Assembly (NCBI GenBank): GCA_037176845.1
Contig: JAYKXP010000192.1
Location: 16,656 to 80,655 of the forward strand
Reading direction: 5' to 3'
Length of the DNA stretch: 64,000 nucleotides
Source of the DNA: Paramarasmius palmivorus
Lineage: Eukaryota > Basidiomycota > Agaricomycetes > Agaricales > Marasmiaceae
Position numbers and translations under genes: made by a program. Under the pieces are notes generated by a model, which saw nothing but the letters and a program-made list of their open reading frames with translations, had not been told where the DNA came from and made no database searches. Shown piece by piece: positions 21,657-31,538 of the stretch (position 1 is its first letter; every line of letters starts with the position of its first letter).

Positions 21657-23025
21657 TCAACACCCTTTGGATTTAGGTCTAGTTCCTGACTCGTCGGAGA
21701 GTTTGGCTTGTTGTGCTACCGGGACAAGACCTGTGGTACCTGCTGCTCCGCTCTCTTGCTTGGGAAGTAATTCTATGATACGAGTTTTCTCAACTTCAAC
21801 TCCTTCTTTTCCGAAGTAACGCTCACTCTAACGGCCGAGATGTTAGGCCCTTTTACTAGGGAAAGATTGGTCCGCTCACCTCAAAGCTCCATTTATCATT
21901 AGCACGGACCCAGTTTCCGAGATCATCAGCATAGCTAGCCAACTCGTCAGAAAATCCTGCAGTCTGCAACTTCGCGTATGCAGTCAAGAATTCTTCAGCG
22001 AGTGAGTCATGAAGATCGCCAATCCACTTTAATGCAGCATGTAGACCAATTTGCTGTTCTTTCATGACGATAGTGACAAGATTGTGCCGGTCATCACCTC
22101 GGGATTGCCTTGAATACCATTGTGAGACAGCGGCTGGATTAGAATAGAACTAGAAACTTACTCGACATTGTAGGAACATAGGTCATTACCGATAATCATC
22201 ATGTCGGTGGCGGTCCAAGTGAGCGTCCTGATAATGGGATGCTCCATGTCATTGTCGGAAAGGTCCATGTGTATCTCGTTGATAGCAAATGCAGGTTTAG
22301 CACCTATTGTGTCGCGGCGGACATCGAAGTAACGCTTGACGCCATCGATATGGTGGTCTTCACGATCCAAGGCCTGATCTACGACAGCGTCCATGTAGAG
22401 TTGGAAAGTGTCGACGAAGCGACGTCGAGCAGATGGAGTGGCAGTTCGGATTGCGTTCTCCCAGAATCTGAGAGTCATCCATAAACTGCCACATGAAACC
22501 ATCTCATAAGTGTACTTACTGTCGGGCAATCTCGCCACCAACCCATTCACCAGCAGGTCTGGGCTTTTGTGGACTACGAATGGCGTCCATGACAATGTTG
22601 GCGTAGACAAGGGCTCCATTTCCGTCGACCACATCGGAGTACTCGTCGATGATGAAGGCGAGGTTCATTAAATCACATCCAATTCGGCATCCATCTGTGT
22701 TGACGATGGCATGTACTAGTGAGTTCGATTCTCTATACAGGACGAGAATATACCTCTGTTTAATTTGGCGAACCCCAATGAAGCGAAAAGATCTGAGAAG
22801 AGTGTGATCAGGCTGAGACTTTTGAACGTGAAGAAACATCCACCCACTGAAGTCACATTTGTTAAACGCTTTCTGTGCCTTGGGACTGAACGCATTGAAG
22901 CTCTCGCACCATGCTGACGACTCTACTTTGCATATCTCGTAGTTGGGATTGATGAAACGAGGCCAGGGCCAGCTGCGAAGAGTGTTGGGGATGATGAACT
23001 TGATACCAGTGCCCGTAGAGGACAT
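21657..23025 (-). CDS. Sesquiterpene synthase (basidiomycete class I terpene cyclase)
   Basis: Six exons are inferred on the minus strand: 23025-22848, 22792-22754, 22694-22520, 22467-22162, 22108-21880 and 21827-21657, giving 365 residues. Frame is kept through every junction, including a 39-nt second exon. Class I motifs are present: the Asp-rich DEYSD at 89-93, the NSE metal-binding motif NDLCSYNVE at 225-233, and the RY pair at 312-313 near the C-terminus. The N-terminus ([32 protein letters not shown]) is typical of mushroom sesquiterpene synthases, especially those near the protoilludene-synthase clade. The expected role is ionisation and cyclisation of farnesyl diphosphate in the cytosol; the product cannot be read from sequence. 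About 50 residues follow the RY motif. No P450 or other tailoring gene is visible nearby. Confidence 0.9.
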
Positions 23026-25240
23026 TGCGACTTTTGTTGTTTGCGAGTTGGACTTCTCTGTAGACAATGGATTAAACTTCGCAATATATATACCTTTTAC
23101 TATCACATTATGTGGCAAAATCCCGTAGCATTTGGGAAAGAGGATCAAACTCATGAGTATACGTGTAGCGCTCTATGTCCAACTGCCACTGCCGTTTTGA
23201 TCCGCTGGAGTGGGACACGCCAAGACGCTGCCAGGGAGCACGAAACGTGGTTCGGGATGAATACGCTACGGTACGTCGGGCCTATCTACGGTCATGATGA
23301 ATATACAGTTTATTCCAGATGGAGAACCGTCCTGGCTACTTGAGGCACGTATAGGAAATCACACCACAGGAATGGAACCCTGACTACCAATCGTGAATGG
23401 GATTGAAGCATAGTTGCACCAATGCGCAGAAACGCACCCAAATTTAGAAACCAAACACCATAGTGTACAACTCTGAGCAAAGACACTCTTCAAAACCCAA
23501 GACGAGATCGCACAACCCCTTGTCCGAATACAACGGGAATTATTTAATGCGCCTGTATCCCATGCAGCGCTAAAAGCACCGCCCCTGGTAAAAAAAAACT
23601 TCCCGGAAATCAAATCTCGAGACTCAGCCATCTACCCAATGCAATTAAAAAGGTACCCGTCATATAACCGACCAGGGTGGGCTTACCTGCCGACAAACAA
23701 CTCAATCACTCTACGAAACAAACTATAGCAAAATCAGATTCCCGCCTTTACAGGCCCGGGGGAAGGCATCCTCAACGAATATACCTAGGTGTCTCAATCA
23801 AAGATTCAAGGTTGTACGTGACTCGTTTCAAGGATCTAAAACCGTCCGAAGATATCCAGAAGCAGCTACCACTATGGTATCCCTTTGGGGGTGAGTCTTG
23901 GTATACAGAATACCCAACTCAAGTGCCTTTAAATGCCTGCGGAGAAATCACAAGACGATGACACTAGGCAACACGATGCAGATAATCAGACGTCTTAGCA
24001 CTAACGAGCACTTCCTCGATGCTAACTGCAACTGCTCGGACTGTGCGAATGTGTAAGACGCCCACTCATTTTGGTTTACCTTCTTTTCTTATCTATCATC
24101 TGCTTACATTTATACATGTACCTAGGTCCTCGACTAGAGCATATAAAGTCGCCTGGGCCGTAGTGACCTCATCTCACCTGTATCTTATCTACTCCCCCAC
24201 GATACACGAAGCCTCGTTTGTTTACTTCCTTGAGTACTTGGTCGAGATCTGGTGGCGTACAAGACCCCTTACAGGACAATTGCAACGAAAGTTGGCTGCT
24301 AAAACTCACACATGATCTTCATTGAGCGTTGAACACTCGATCTGATCAAGGCGCCGAATTGTCGCTAGACAATTGCGTGCCTTCGTAGTCCCAGGCGTCA
24401 ATGATACAGCAGTGACGATGCTCGATAGTAATAATGCTCGCTCATATAGAGATCGTTCGTGTTTCAGTTAACCGTTTCTCATTCACACATCGACAGTTCA
24501 GATCCTGTAATCATGGTCCAAAATCTTACAATGCACAGTCCGACATCAACGGTGGTACGAACCGCCCACGAAAGAAGCGAGTTCTCGTTACCTGTTCGAG
24601 ATCTAAATTTACTCGTTCGCATTTTGACCAGTGTGATTTAATGATTTCCAACCCCTGACATGGACGGCTGATGTTTAGAACAAGTCATACAACGGCTGCA
24701 TGTTTTCTACTTCACTGGGCTCCGACGGGCAAGCGAGGTATAAGGCACTTCTTATTACTTGGTAATTTCAAATTCCGGGAGTACGTAGTTCTGATTCTTG
24801 ATATTCGGAAGAATGAAAACTCCAAAATTCCAAAGTAGATATCCTTTAATCCCGTAGCATTAACGATATGGAACACATAGATATATGAATCCGAATCGTA
24901 CAGCGGTTCTACGAGTCTGGGATACATACAACCGCGAAGATCTCGCACCCTCGGGCAGTAGAGCCTCACCTAACTAACTCTCACAATTTACGCTCATAGA
25001 ACTAGGTCCCTATACTGTGGGCGCTGCATCCACAGGTGGATCTCCGCTGACGACTCTTATTGGCGCAATAACCGAGGCTCACTCCGATATTCCATCTTAC
25101 AATATCCTAATCACCATACCAAAGGCCTGAATTACATCTCAGAATTTACGAAGAGCTTTCTAGGCTTTGGGTCGCGAGACCAGAATCGAGTTCAACTCCG
25201 TGTTCGTCGTTCCGCTTCCAACCAAAATTAGTGGCTTTCC
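23026..25240. other. No confident gene
   Basis: The frame 23677-23961 is protein-like (GGRHPQRIYLGVSI, PFGGESWYTEYP) but has no partner exon or recognised domain. A short stretch near 24.47-24.54 kb (minus) weakly resembles the CytB-like 3' end. The rest shows nothing. Confidence 0.45.
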
Positions 25241-25243
25241 ACG

Positions 25244-25250
25244 TATAAAA
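25244..25250 (+). promoter_or_regulatory. TATA box of the secreted-protein gene
   Basis: TATAAAA lies 59 bp before the ATG at 25303, a usual distance for compact fungal promoters. Confidence 0.5.
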
Positions 25251-25302
25251 GAAGTTGTGGATAGTTGATCAAGTATCCATATCGAACTCGCACTTACTCA
25301 GA

Positions 25303-25635
25303 ATGCACTTCTCTACTACTATTGCTGCTATCATCCTTGCAGTCACTTCTCTTGTCGCTGCAGGTGCGACGATTCGAGTTTCCTTTGCATTAGGATCAGA
25401 TAATGACTCATTCTATTCAGGTGGACCAGAAATCTGCACAAAGAGGACCGACGGCACTGGTGGTACGGATTATCAAGTTACCAAAGACTGCTGTGCTGCC
25501 GTCAAACATAAAGCGTACTTTAACGAAGTTGTGAAGGAGTGCTGGCCTAATGCTGGCCCCTGGGGAAATAGCGTTAATACCGGCGAAATGGTGAAGTGTT
25601 GTGCTAGCCGTGGATGTGGAAGCAGTGCTGTCTAG
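25303..25635 (+). CDS. Small secreted cysteine-rich protein
   Basis: A 110-residue single-exon protein. The start at 25303 (MHFSTTIAAIILAV) gives a standard signal peptide: hydrophobic run, then LVAAGA as a likely cleavage region near residue 22. The frame is open further upstream, but that would bury the signal peptide. The mature part has seven cysteines in the order C, CC, C, CC, C, with DCCAAV, ECWPNAGPWGNS and KCCASRGCG. This resembles small secreted proteins common in basidiomycetes, where some act as effectors or surface proteins. The odd cysteine number leaves one unpaired or available for dimer formation. No close neighbour suggests a pathway. Confidence 0.8.
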   Translation: MHFSTTIAAIILAVTSLVAAGATIRVSFALGSDNDSFYSGGPEICTKRTDGTGGTDYQVTKDCCAAVKHKAYFNEVVKECWPNAGPWGNSVNTGEMVKCCASRGCGSSAV

Positions 25636-26474
25636 ACGGTGAGGAGAAGCTCTTTACGGATCACAATCGGCTAACTTGCGTTTAGTTACCAGGCTATTGT
25701 ATACACTTAATTTTGGGGGGTAACATGGTGATATGGGCCCGAAAAATCGCTAGAAACCAGTAGTTGTGTTACATTCAAATATAGTAGGTGATCTGAAATG
25801 GAAGGCCAAAGCGGGTGTTTTCAAGGTCGGAGTTAATGTCATCGGCGATGCTATGAGTGATCATCATGTCGTGAATAAATCGCAACCGACAGAACGCACT
25901 ATTGGCGTCTGTCAAGTACCCGTGTTCGTCCTGTATGATTTCATCGGTGAATCATTTCAAATGCATCATTATTTGACTCGGAGGACGAAGTACAGACGGA
26001 AAGCCCATCGACGGGCAGACACGTTCGAAGACAAGAAGTAAACATGCTACGGGGACACCCTACAAAAGGCGACTATAATTTGAACTGGACAAAGAGCTCC
26101 ACTTGACGGTGAATCCAAATGATTTTCGATAGGATTCTGTGCACTCGTCTGGGAATGATGGGTATCATTGTATAGAATTATCAATTACTAGAATTCATGC
26201 CTCATGAGAAAGTCACAGTGAAGTTCCTCTCCAGAACAACGATCGATTACCGAATCCGCAGGCTTTGTTAGTTTAGCGCCCGAGAGGATCGTCACCGTTA
26301 TCAGAGCTGTTACTAGGTACGAGTCATGATAAGCTAGAACCCCGTCAATATTGAACGCCTAGTCAATAGCCGGGTTAAGGGGTTGGGATAACTACAAACT
26401 AAGAGATGCCTCGTTTCATACCGTAGGAGACCAATCTTAAGGAATATGAGAACTTCCTTCCTCCTGTACATCAA
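25636..26474. other. No confident gene
   Basis: A 91-codon frame at 25766-26041 opens with GTG rather than ATG and has no recognised domain. Nothing else is supported. Confidence 0.45.
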
Positions 26475-26559
26475 CCCGTTATGGTGGCTAACATTATCGC
26501 CTCTCATGACGCACAGTGATGGCATCGCGATAGCCCAGGGTTCGATTCCCTGTAACGAA
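26475..26559 (+). pseudogene. tRNA-Glu(CTC) relic with intron
   Basis: The order is acceptor CCCGTTA, shortened D arm GTGGCTAACATT, anticodon stem ATCGC with loop CTCTCAT, an intron-like insert of about 18 nt, closing GCGAT, and an intact T arm CAGGG-TTCGATT-CCCTG ending TAACGAA. Compared with a normal tRNA-Glu, the D arm appears to have lost about five bases and two acceptor pairs are broken. It is probably non-functional. Confidence 0.6.
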
Positions 26560-26576
26560 TAACATAGCCATAGAGA

Positions 26577-28500
26577 TTTTGGTGTCTTCGCTTAACTAAT
26601 CAAGTTGATTTCTGACGTTGACCGTCATCTCGTTTTCCATCCTAGCTGGTTAGTACTCTGTTCACGTCTGCAAAGCTCTTGAGCATGATTCTTTTGGTGT
26701 AACTTCAGGCTGACTCGATACCATGGACCATGAGATGACCCTAATTGAAGACGAGGAACGCCCTGCTGGTGCGAAAACTTTTTTAACTGCGGTTGTCTAA
26801 TCTCCTCGCTTTCGTAAAGATGGCTTCCCTCTCTCGGACTATGATATAGAGCTACCACCTTCAGCGTTCTTCCCTTGCCTCCCTGCCGTTACTCAATTCC
26901 GTCACGCCCTTTTCTGGCCTTCAAACGACCTCATCGACTACCTCAGCCAGCCTCCGCGTTCCGTGTCCTTCCGATGTTTGGTTTGGTGGAACTTGCGATA
27001 TGATCCTCGATGATGGTGATAGGTAAGTTCAGTTGTCTTCTGCTTTTCCAAACGTAACCTGATTTCTCCTGTAGCGTATCCATTCCTCTCACGCATCTCC
27101 AAAAGACGTTATCCTTCTGCCAATAAAGCTCTGCGACCTCAGAAGATACTTTAGCCCTTCACCATCTTCCTTTCTCACCTTTCCATTGTTACCTCCCTAA
27201 CGCGTCACCAATATCCTGCGAGGGGTTCTGATCAGGCAGGATAGTTTGATCCCCGTATCCCCTGATCTTGGGATTGTATGGTCTATGGTTTGAGGAAAGG
27301 CTGGAGTCGGAGACCGATATAAGTTAATGGATCGAAGAGGTAAGGCCGTCCTATCTTCGCTTTTCCTTTATTCATCTGACCTCTCCTTTCTGTAGGCGAA
27401 ATACGCCTTGCGCATCTCGTTTGCCCCCACGACTATCCTTTCACTCATTCACAAGGACACCCACGCACCCACAGTTGACGGATGGGAGAGAAAACGATGG
27501 GGTACGATCACACCTTGTCCTCCTTCCTCGTCGATCTAACACCAACTTCTCCTGTACCTAGTCCTTCTCCATCCTTCCACAATCCCTTTCCCCACCCAAT
27601 CTACTATCGATTCGGCAGGAGAAGTAGCCAACACCCCCTCAACATTACACATCACACGCGCCGCTCGCGTCCGGGTCCACATGTCTCAGAAACCTTCCCA
27701 ACCAACCTGCACTTTGAACGGTAGTCCATGGATGGAAATGAAATTGATGGGTTACAGTAGACGAGGGGTTATTTACTGTATGGTAAGCCCACACCTTCTA
27801 CTTCTCCTGCTCCTTCGTTGAACCGACACCAGCGCCGCCGTTCCTTAGTACATCTTCCCCCTAGGACGCCCAATCGCCAATCCCTTTTCCTCATCGACGC
27901 CTTACAGGTCGAAGAGTCAAATGTACCCCGTTATGCAGATCTATGACAACGGTAGCTTATCGTTCTCGTTCTAGGGTTCGACTGGCGGAGAAGAGCGAAA
28001 GTCTTGTACCTACCATCGTCGGGTCTACTCACCGAATCGAGGCAAAAACTGCAATCTCGCATATGGGCGTACAAGTGTTACCAGGGTTCGAACCTAGGTC
28101 TCGGGAAGAGAGAACACGGGGACATTATTATTCATACGCCGCGTCATCACCGCTACACTATGTGGATAGGTATGAGGTTGAGGTATATCAGATACGTGAG
28201 ACAGATCTATCACGTTTGTTCAATCCAACGCTGATCATTCTTTCTCAGGGATCCACCAGCTACCCTTTTGTTCTGTCACAAGGATGGGAGAATCGATGGG
28301 ATCGGGTGTTAAAACGTACGGCCACTCGCGAACCCTTACCACCTTGAGCTGGGGTGTTTATGCAGTCATCAGGGATTATGTAGGTGTCCCGATCGCGTAT
28401 CGAAGGAATGGATTTGGGGGGCGAAGGAGATCTTACCTATGTATGTATTCATGTATGTACCTCTATTCCCAATAACCTAATGATATCTTTTCGCGTCGAG
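26577..28500 (+). pseudogene. Decayed repeated gene, family E copy 2
   Basis: The longest copy of the repeated unit also seen at 15.47-16.42 and 20.86-21.25 kb. A 5' coding stretch (DGFPLSDYDIELPP near 26.82-26.87 kb, then FWPSNDLIDYL) is interrupted by stops. Several GTAAGT-like and TGTAG sites suggest former introns. It runs from just after a tRNA-Glu relic to just before the tRNA-Gln gene and contains a tRNA-Gln relic. No transposase or reverse-transcriptase motif was seen. Confidence 0.4.
28074..28166 (-). pseudogene. tRNA-Gln relic
   Basis: On the minus strand TAGTGTAGCGGTGATGAC matches the D arm of the tRNA-Gln at 28535-28628 and CTAGGTTCGAACCCTGG matches its T arm. The anticodon region is rearranged, no TTG loop is present, and acceptor pairing is lost. 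Confidence 0.6.
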
Positions 28501-28534
28501 CGTAACAAAAGCGAAACATGCAGTCACAACATAG

Positions 28535-28628
28535 AGGTGCTACCAGGGTTCGAACCTGGGTTTCGGGAAAGGTTGTAACCGCAGTCATCTATCAAAATCC
28601 CGAGTGATGACCACTACACTATAGCACC
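28535..28628 (-). tRNA. tRNA-Gln(TTG) with 22-nt intron
   Basis: Read on the minus strand it folds as a complete tRNA. The acceptor GGTGCTA pairs with TAGCACC, followed by discriminator T. The D arm is GTGTAGTGGTCATCAC, the anticodon stem CGGGA pairs with TCCCG, the anticodon loop is TTTTGA..T, and the T arm is CCAGG-TTCGAAC-CCTGG. The anticodon is TTG. A 22-nt intron sits after the base 3' to the anticodon, the standard place for eukaryotic tRNA introns. A and B boxes are intact, so polymerase III transcription is expected. Confidence 0.9.
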
Positions 28629-28639
28629 TGTGTACCATA

Positions 28640-29415
28640 GTTTGTCCCGATGCTATGGTAGCTCGTGGTAAAAGTTCAAGTTTTGAACGAGCTTCTCTTC
28701 TGCGTAACGATCAGAGTTACTGCTATGTTTCCTCAGAGTGTACAAGCGAGGACGTTAGGCACATAGTTCCTAGACATGAGCCAGTTGTTGATAATGGTGC
28801 GTGCTCCTATCGACATCGTTCTTGCTTGACAAGCCCGTTTTATCGCAGCACAAACTCTCATTCGCCTCAATCTGGGGTTAGATGGGCTGGATCCGATTAA
28901 GCCTATAATACCGGACCGAGAAGGGCCGTAGGTGCTTGTTCTGGCCGTTTTCGGATGAGTATGTCGCAGGTGGCTCCCTTCACAAAAGGCAATACATTGA
29001 AACTGATTAGAATGTATCGCAGAACAATAAGGGCACTACTACCGACATATGTGACTTATGCTCGTACTCTTTGATTTGAGAGAGAGAAATGTGAGTAGAG
29101 ATGGACCTTCGGATATCGGAAGGGCGTCTGTGGTTAAATAGTGAGTACTCTATGCAATAGTCCAGCCGCGTAATTCTGACAGATTGTGCGATACCGCATG
29201 ATAGTCTGCAGATTGCTTGGACCTACGACGTCATTCTGGCCTGGCTTATCTGAACAATAACAGCGGACACGAGACCAGGTTGCCATAGCTAACGTTCCCA
29301 TGTCCAAGTTCTCCTCTATGACTGAATTAGCAGTTCTGCTATCATCAGTTGAGTATATCATGGTCTCTCTCCGATATCTATCCGTGTTCACCTACCTGCT
29401 CTTGATGGAAGATGG
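28640..29415. other. No recognised gene; left flank of the Ngaro-like element
   Basis: Only short unsupported frames. The sequence up to 29415 (ending GATGG) is the left edge of the empty insertion site; the matching right edge begins at 33405. Confidence 0.5.
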
Positions 29416-29761
29416 TCGGGTTTAGACGAGCTTGCGAGTCTATGCAAGATTAATTGCATCAGCAGCGAGCTCGATACCATAACCCCGTACTCACCGTCCC
29501 CGCGCCTCGCGCTCTAAGCGGGATATGTCCTCTCCACCTCCCAGGTCGTAAGCGAGAGGGCAGTGGTGAGTACGGACAAGGTTTTTTCCCCTTACGTCAT
29601 GTTGTACACGTCATGCTAACCGAACTTCCGGCAGAGCTGATCACTGGCGGCGGAGTGAGACATCTTCCTTGTCTCTTCTCACTACGTCGCCAGGTATGTA
29701 TTCTAGGTTTACCGTATAGTCTCTTCTCACTACGTCGCCAGTTCAACGAGAATTTTGCTTA
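29416..29761 (+). repeat. Split repeat A1
   Basis: 346 bp, starting TCGGGTTTAGACGAGC and ending GAGAATTTTGCTTA, identical to 32860-33205. It contains a short internal duplication (CTCTTCTCACTACGTCGCCAG, twice, 48 bp apart). It probably carries the element promoter. Confidence 0.9.
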
Positions 29762-29816
29762 TACCGAATATATTATATTCCATCGACTACGTCTCATTAC
29801 ATCATTTTCCCATGCT

Positions 29817-31325
29817 ATGGCACCTAAATCATCAAAAGATCAATCAACCTCGGCACAGCAGGGGATCTTTCGGGGAATATTCACGAGCTCAACAAGCACT
29901 CAACATTCCACCGGTACTGCCGCTGCAACCGCGCCTACGTCTTCAAATCCTCCTGCCCGAACCAACACTTCTCCTCCAGCTAGCCAACCAGCTTCACAGT
30001 CTCTCCATGACGACATCACCCAGAACTCCCGCAAAGCCATGGATCAAGTCGTTGAGCAATACCGGCAAGGCAAGATCACTCGCAAAGCTGCCGAGACTGC
30101 CTTGGAAGATCAAGTCCATGCTGCGGGACAACGTCTCAGTGTGCCTACCACCCGAGAAGGTGTACGACGGAGCATTCAGGGCTGGGTTCTCATGTTGGAT
30201 GATCACGACAAAGAGGTTAAGAGAGGTAGAGCTACAGGAGATGCTATTGCCGGGGAACTCCAGAAGCACTCCGGAGGTGTCAGCGATCCTCCCAGAGATC
30301 AGAATTCCACAGAAAAGGGGAAGGAACGACATCAAAGTCCCGACAGAAATGCAGATCCATCTTCTCCTTCCTCATCAGATTCCTCTGATGATAATCGACA
30401 TCGTGGCCGTAAACGAAGTCGATCTCCATCACGTTCACCTCCCCGAAAACATAACGACCGTAAACGGCGTCGTCGTAAACGATCACCATCTCCGTCAGAT
30501 GACAGCTCTGATTCGTCGACATCGAGCTCATCTGATAGTTCTTCTCATCATTCCTCACGCAAAAAGCCAAAGCTTAACAAGAAGCTTTTCCCTTTCGTTC
30601 AGAGGAACAGACACCACCTCAAGGAACTCCGCAGGAAACACGGTTCCCGTGAGGTCATCCGCCGTCAACTCGAGAACTATTCTCGAGACCCAAAGGAGGC
30701 AGCGAGGCGAGTTCTTTACTCACGGAATGCTCCTCCGCTCAACTTTGAGGAGTGGAAAACTGTGCTCCCTGGTGAATACACCAGCCTTGACAATCTCTAC
30801 TACCGCCTACATCCATCATCTTCCTCCGATACCATCCAGACCCAAAGCGAGTGGTCTGAAGCTTGGTCTTATTTCCGCAGAGCCATTTGCCATGCCTTCT
30901 CAGGCCGTGACATGGAACTTCAAGCATACGAGGACTATATTCTTCGTAGCTTTCGCACTCGACAAACTTCATTTCACCCTAACATCATTTCCTTTGACCG
31001 CGATAATCGGCGAAACGTCTTGGCGGCGAACAAAGAAGTCCTATTCAGTGATTTCGAATTCTTCTCCCAGAACCGAGAGTCCTGGCTCGAATCGTCTGGC
31101 ATCAACAACACTCAGCCATCCCGCAAATCGGCCTCCTCTACCGTCTCCCGTCGAGGTGGAGAGATCTGCCGAAACTGGAACAGCAAGAAGTGCTCGGGCG
31201 ACAAAACCTGTCCCAATCGCCGACGTCATGTCTGTCTCAACTGCGAGTCACCTGACCATGTCCGTGACAGTTGTCCAGGTGGCTCATCTTCGTCATCCAC
31301 ACTTCCAAAGTCTGAACGTCACTGA
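29817..31325 (+). CDS. Gag-like protein of the Ngaro-like element
   Basis: A 502-residue protein. The start MAPKSSKDQ at 29817 is the first ATG after repeat A1; the frame is open upstream into A1, which is more likely leader. The Ser/Thr/Pro-rich start is followed by a helical stretch (DDITQNSRKAMDQVVEQY), an Arg/Ser-rich low-complexity region, and a globular core with PPLNFEEWKTVLPGEYTS. At the C-terminus is a CCCH-like set (Cys451, Cys459, Cys465, His471), then a retroviral-type zinc knuckle, Cys473-x2-Cys476-x4-His481-x4-Cys486. Such knuckles bind RNA in Gag proteins. The expected role is to package element RNA. A decayed relative is at 9734-10216. Another frame of the same DNA stays open from 29755 to 31542. 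Confidence 0.85.
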   Translation: MAPKSSKDQSTSAQQGIFRGIFTSSTSTQHSTGTAAATAPTSSNPPARTNTSPPASQPASQSLHDDITQNSRKAMDQVVEQYRQGKITRKAAETALEDQVHAAGQRLSVPTTREGVRRSIQGWVLMLDDHDKEVKRGRATGDAIAGELQKHSGGVSDPPRDQNSTEKGKERHQSPDRNADPSSPSSSDSSDDNRHRGRKRSRSPSRSPPRKHNDRKRRRRKRSPSPSDDSSDSSTSSSSDSSSHHSSRKKPKLNKKLFPFVQRNRHHLKELRRKHGSREVIRRQLENYSRDPKEAARRVLYSRNAPPLNFEEWKTVLPGEYTSLDNLYYRLHPSSSSDTIQTQSEWSEAWSYFRRAICHAFSGRDMELQAYEDYILRSFRTRQTSFHPNIISFDRDNRRNVLAANKEVLFSDFEFFSQNRESWLESSGINNTQPSRKSASSTVSRRGGEICRNWNSKKCSGDKTCPNRRRHVCLNCESPDHVRDSCPGGSSSSSTLPKSERH

Positions 31326-31538
31326 ATCCTTTCAGTCTGGCGACGTATGGAAGAGCTTTTCCCGGCCTACGGCTGGATTTGTGCTTCTCATACAAAGTCT
31401 TTGCAACGTTTGTGAGGGCTGTTCTCGGCCTACGGCTAGATCATACCTGACCATTCGAAGCTCTCACTCTGTTCTTCTCACCACATATCTTCGACATCTC
31501 TCAGTACCCCCTCGGAATACGCTGGGGGTGTTGCTAAC
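31326..31538 (+). other. Gag-recombinase spacer where RT/RNase H is missing
   Basis: 213 bp with three in-frame stops in the Gag/recombinase frame. It holds two copies of CGGCCTACGGCT (near 31359 and 31423) and a possible stem ACCCCC..GGGGGT just before the recombinase ATG. Complete Ngaro elements carry reverse transcriptase and RNase H coding sequence between or next to these genes. Confidence 0.7.

Noticed and set aside
23677..23961. Mitochondrial DNA insertion or degenerate polymerase fragment
   Set aside because: Composition differs slightly from its surroundings, but no recognisable mitochondrial gene or polymerase motif was found.
24470..24540. Fourth CytB-like remnant
   Set aside because: Only about 16 bases match well; too short to claim.
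29454..29816. Upstream extension of Gag into repeat A1
   Set aside because: It needs a TTG or an internal ATG inside the terminal repeat; the first ATG after A1 (29817) is the better start.
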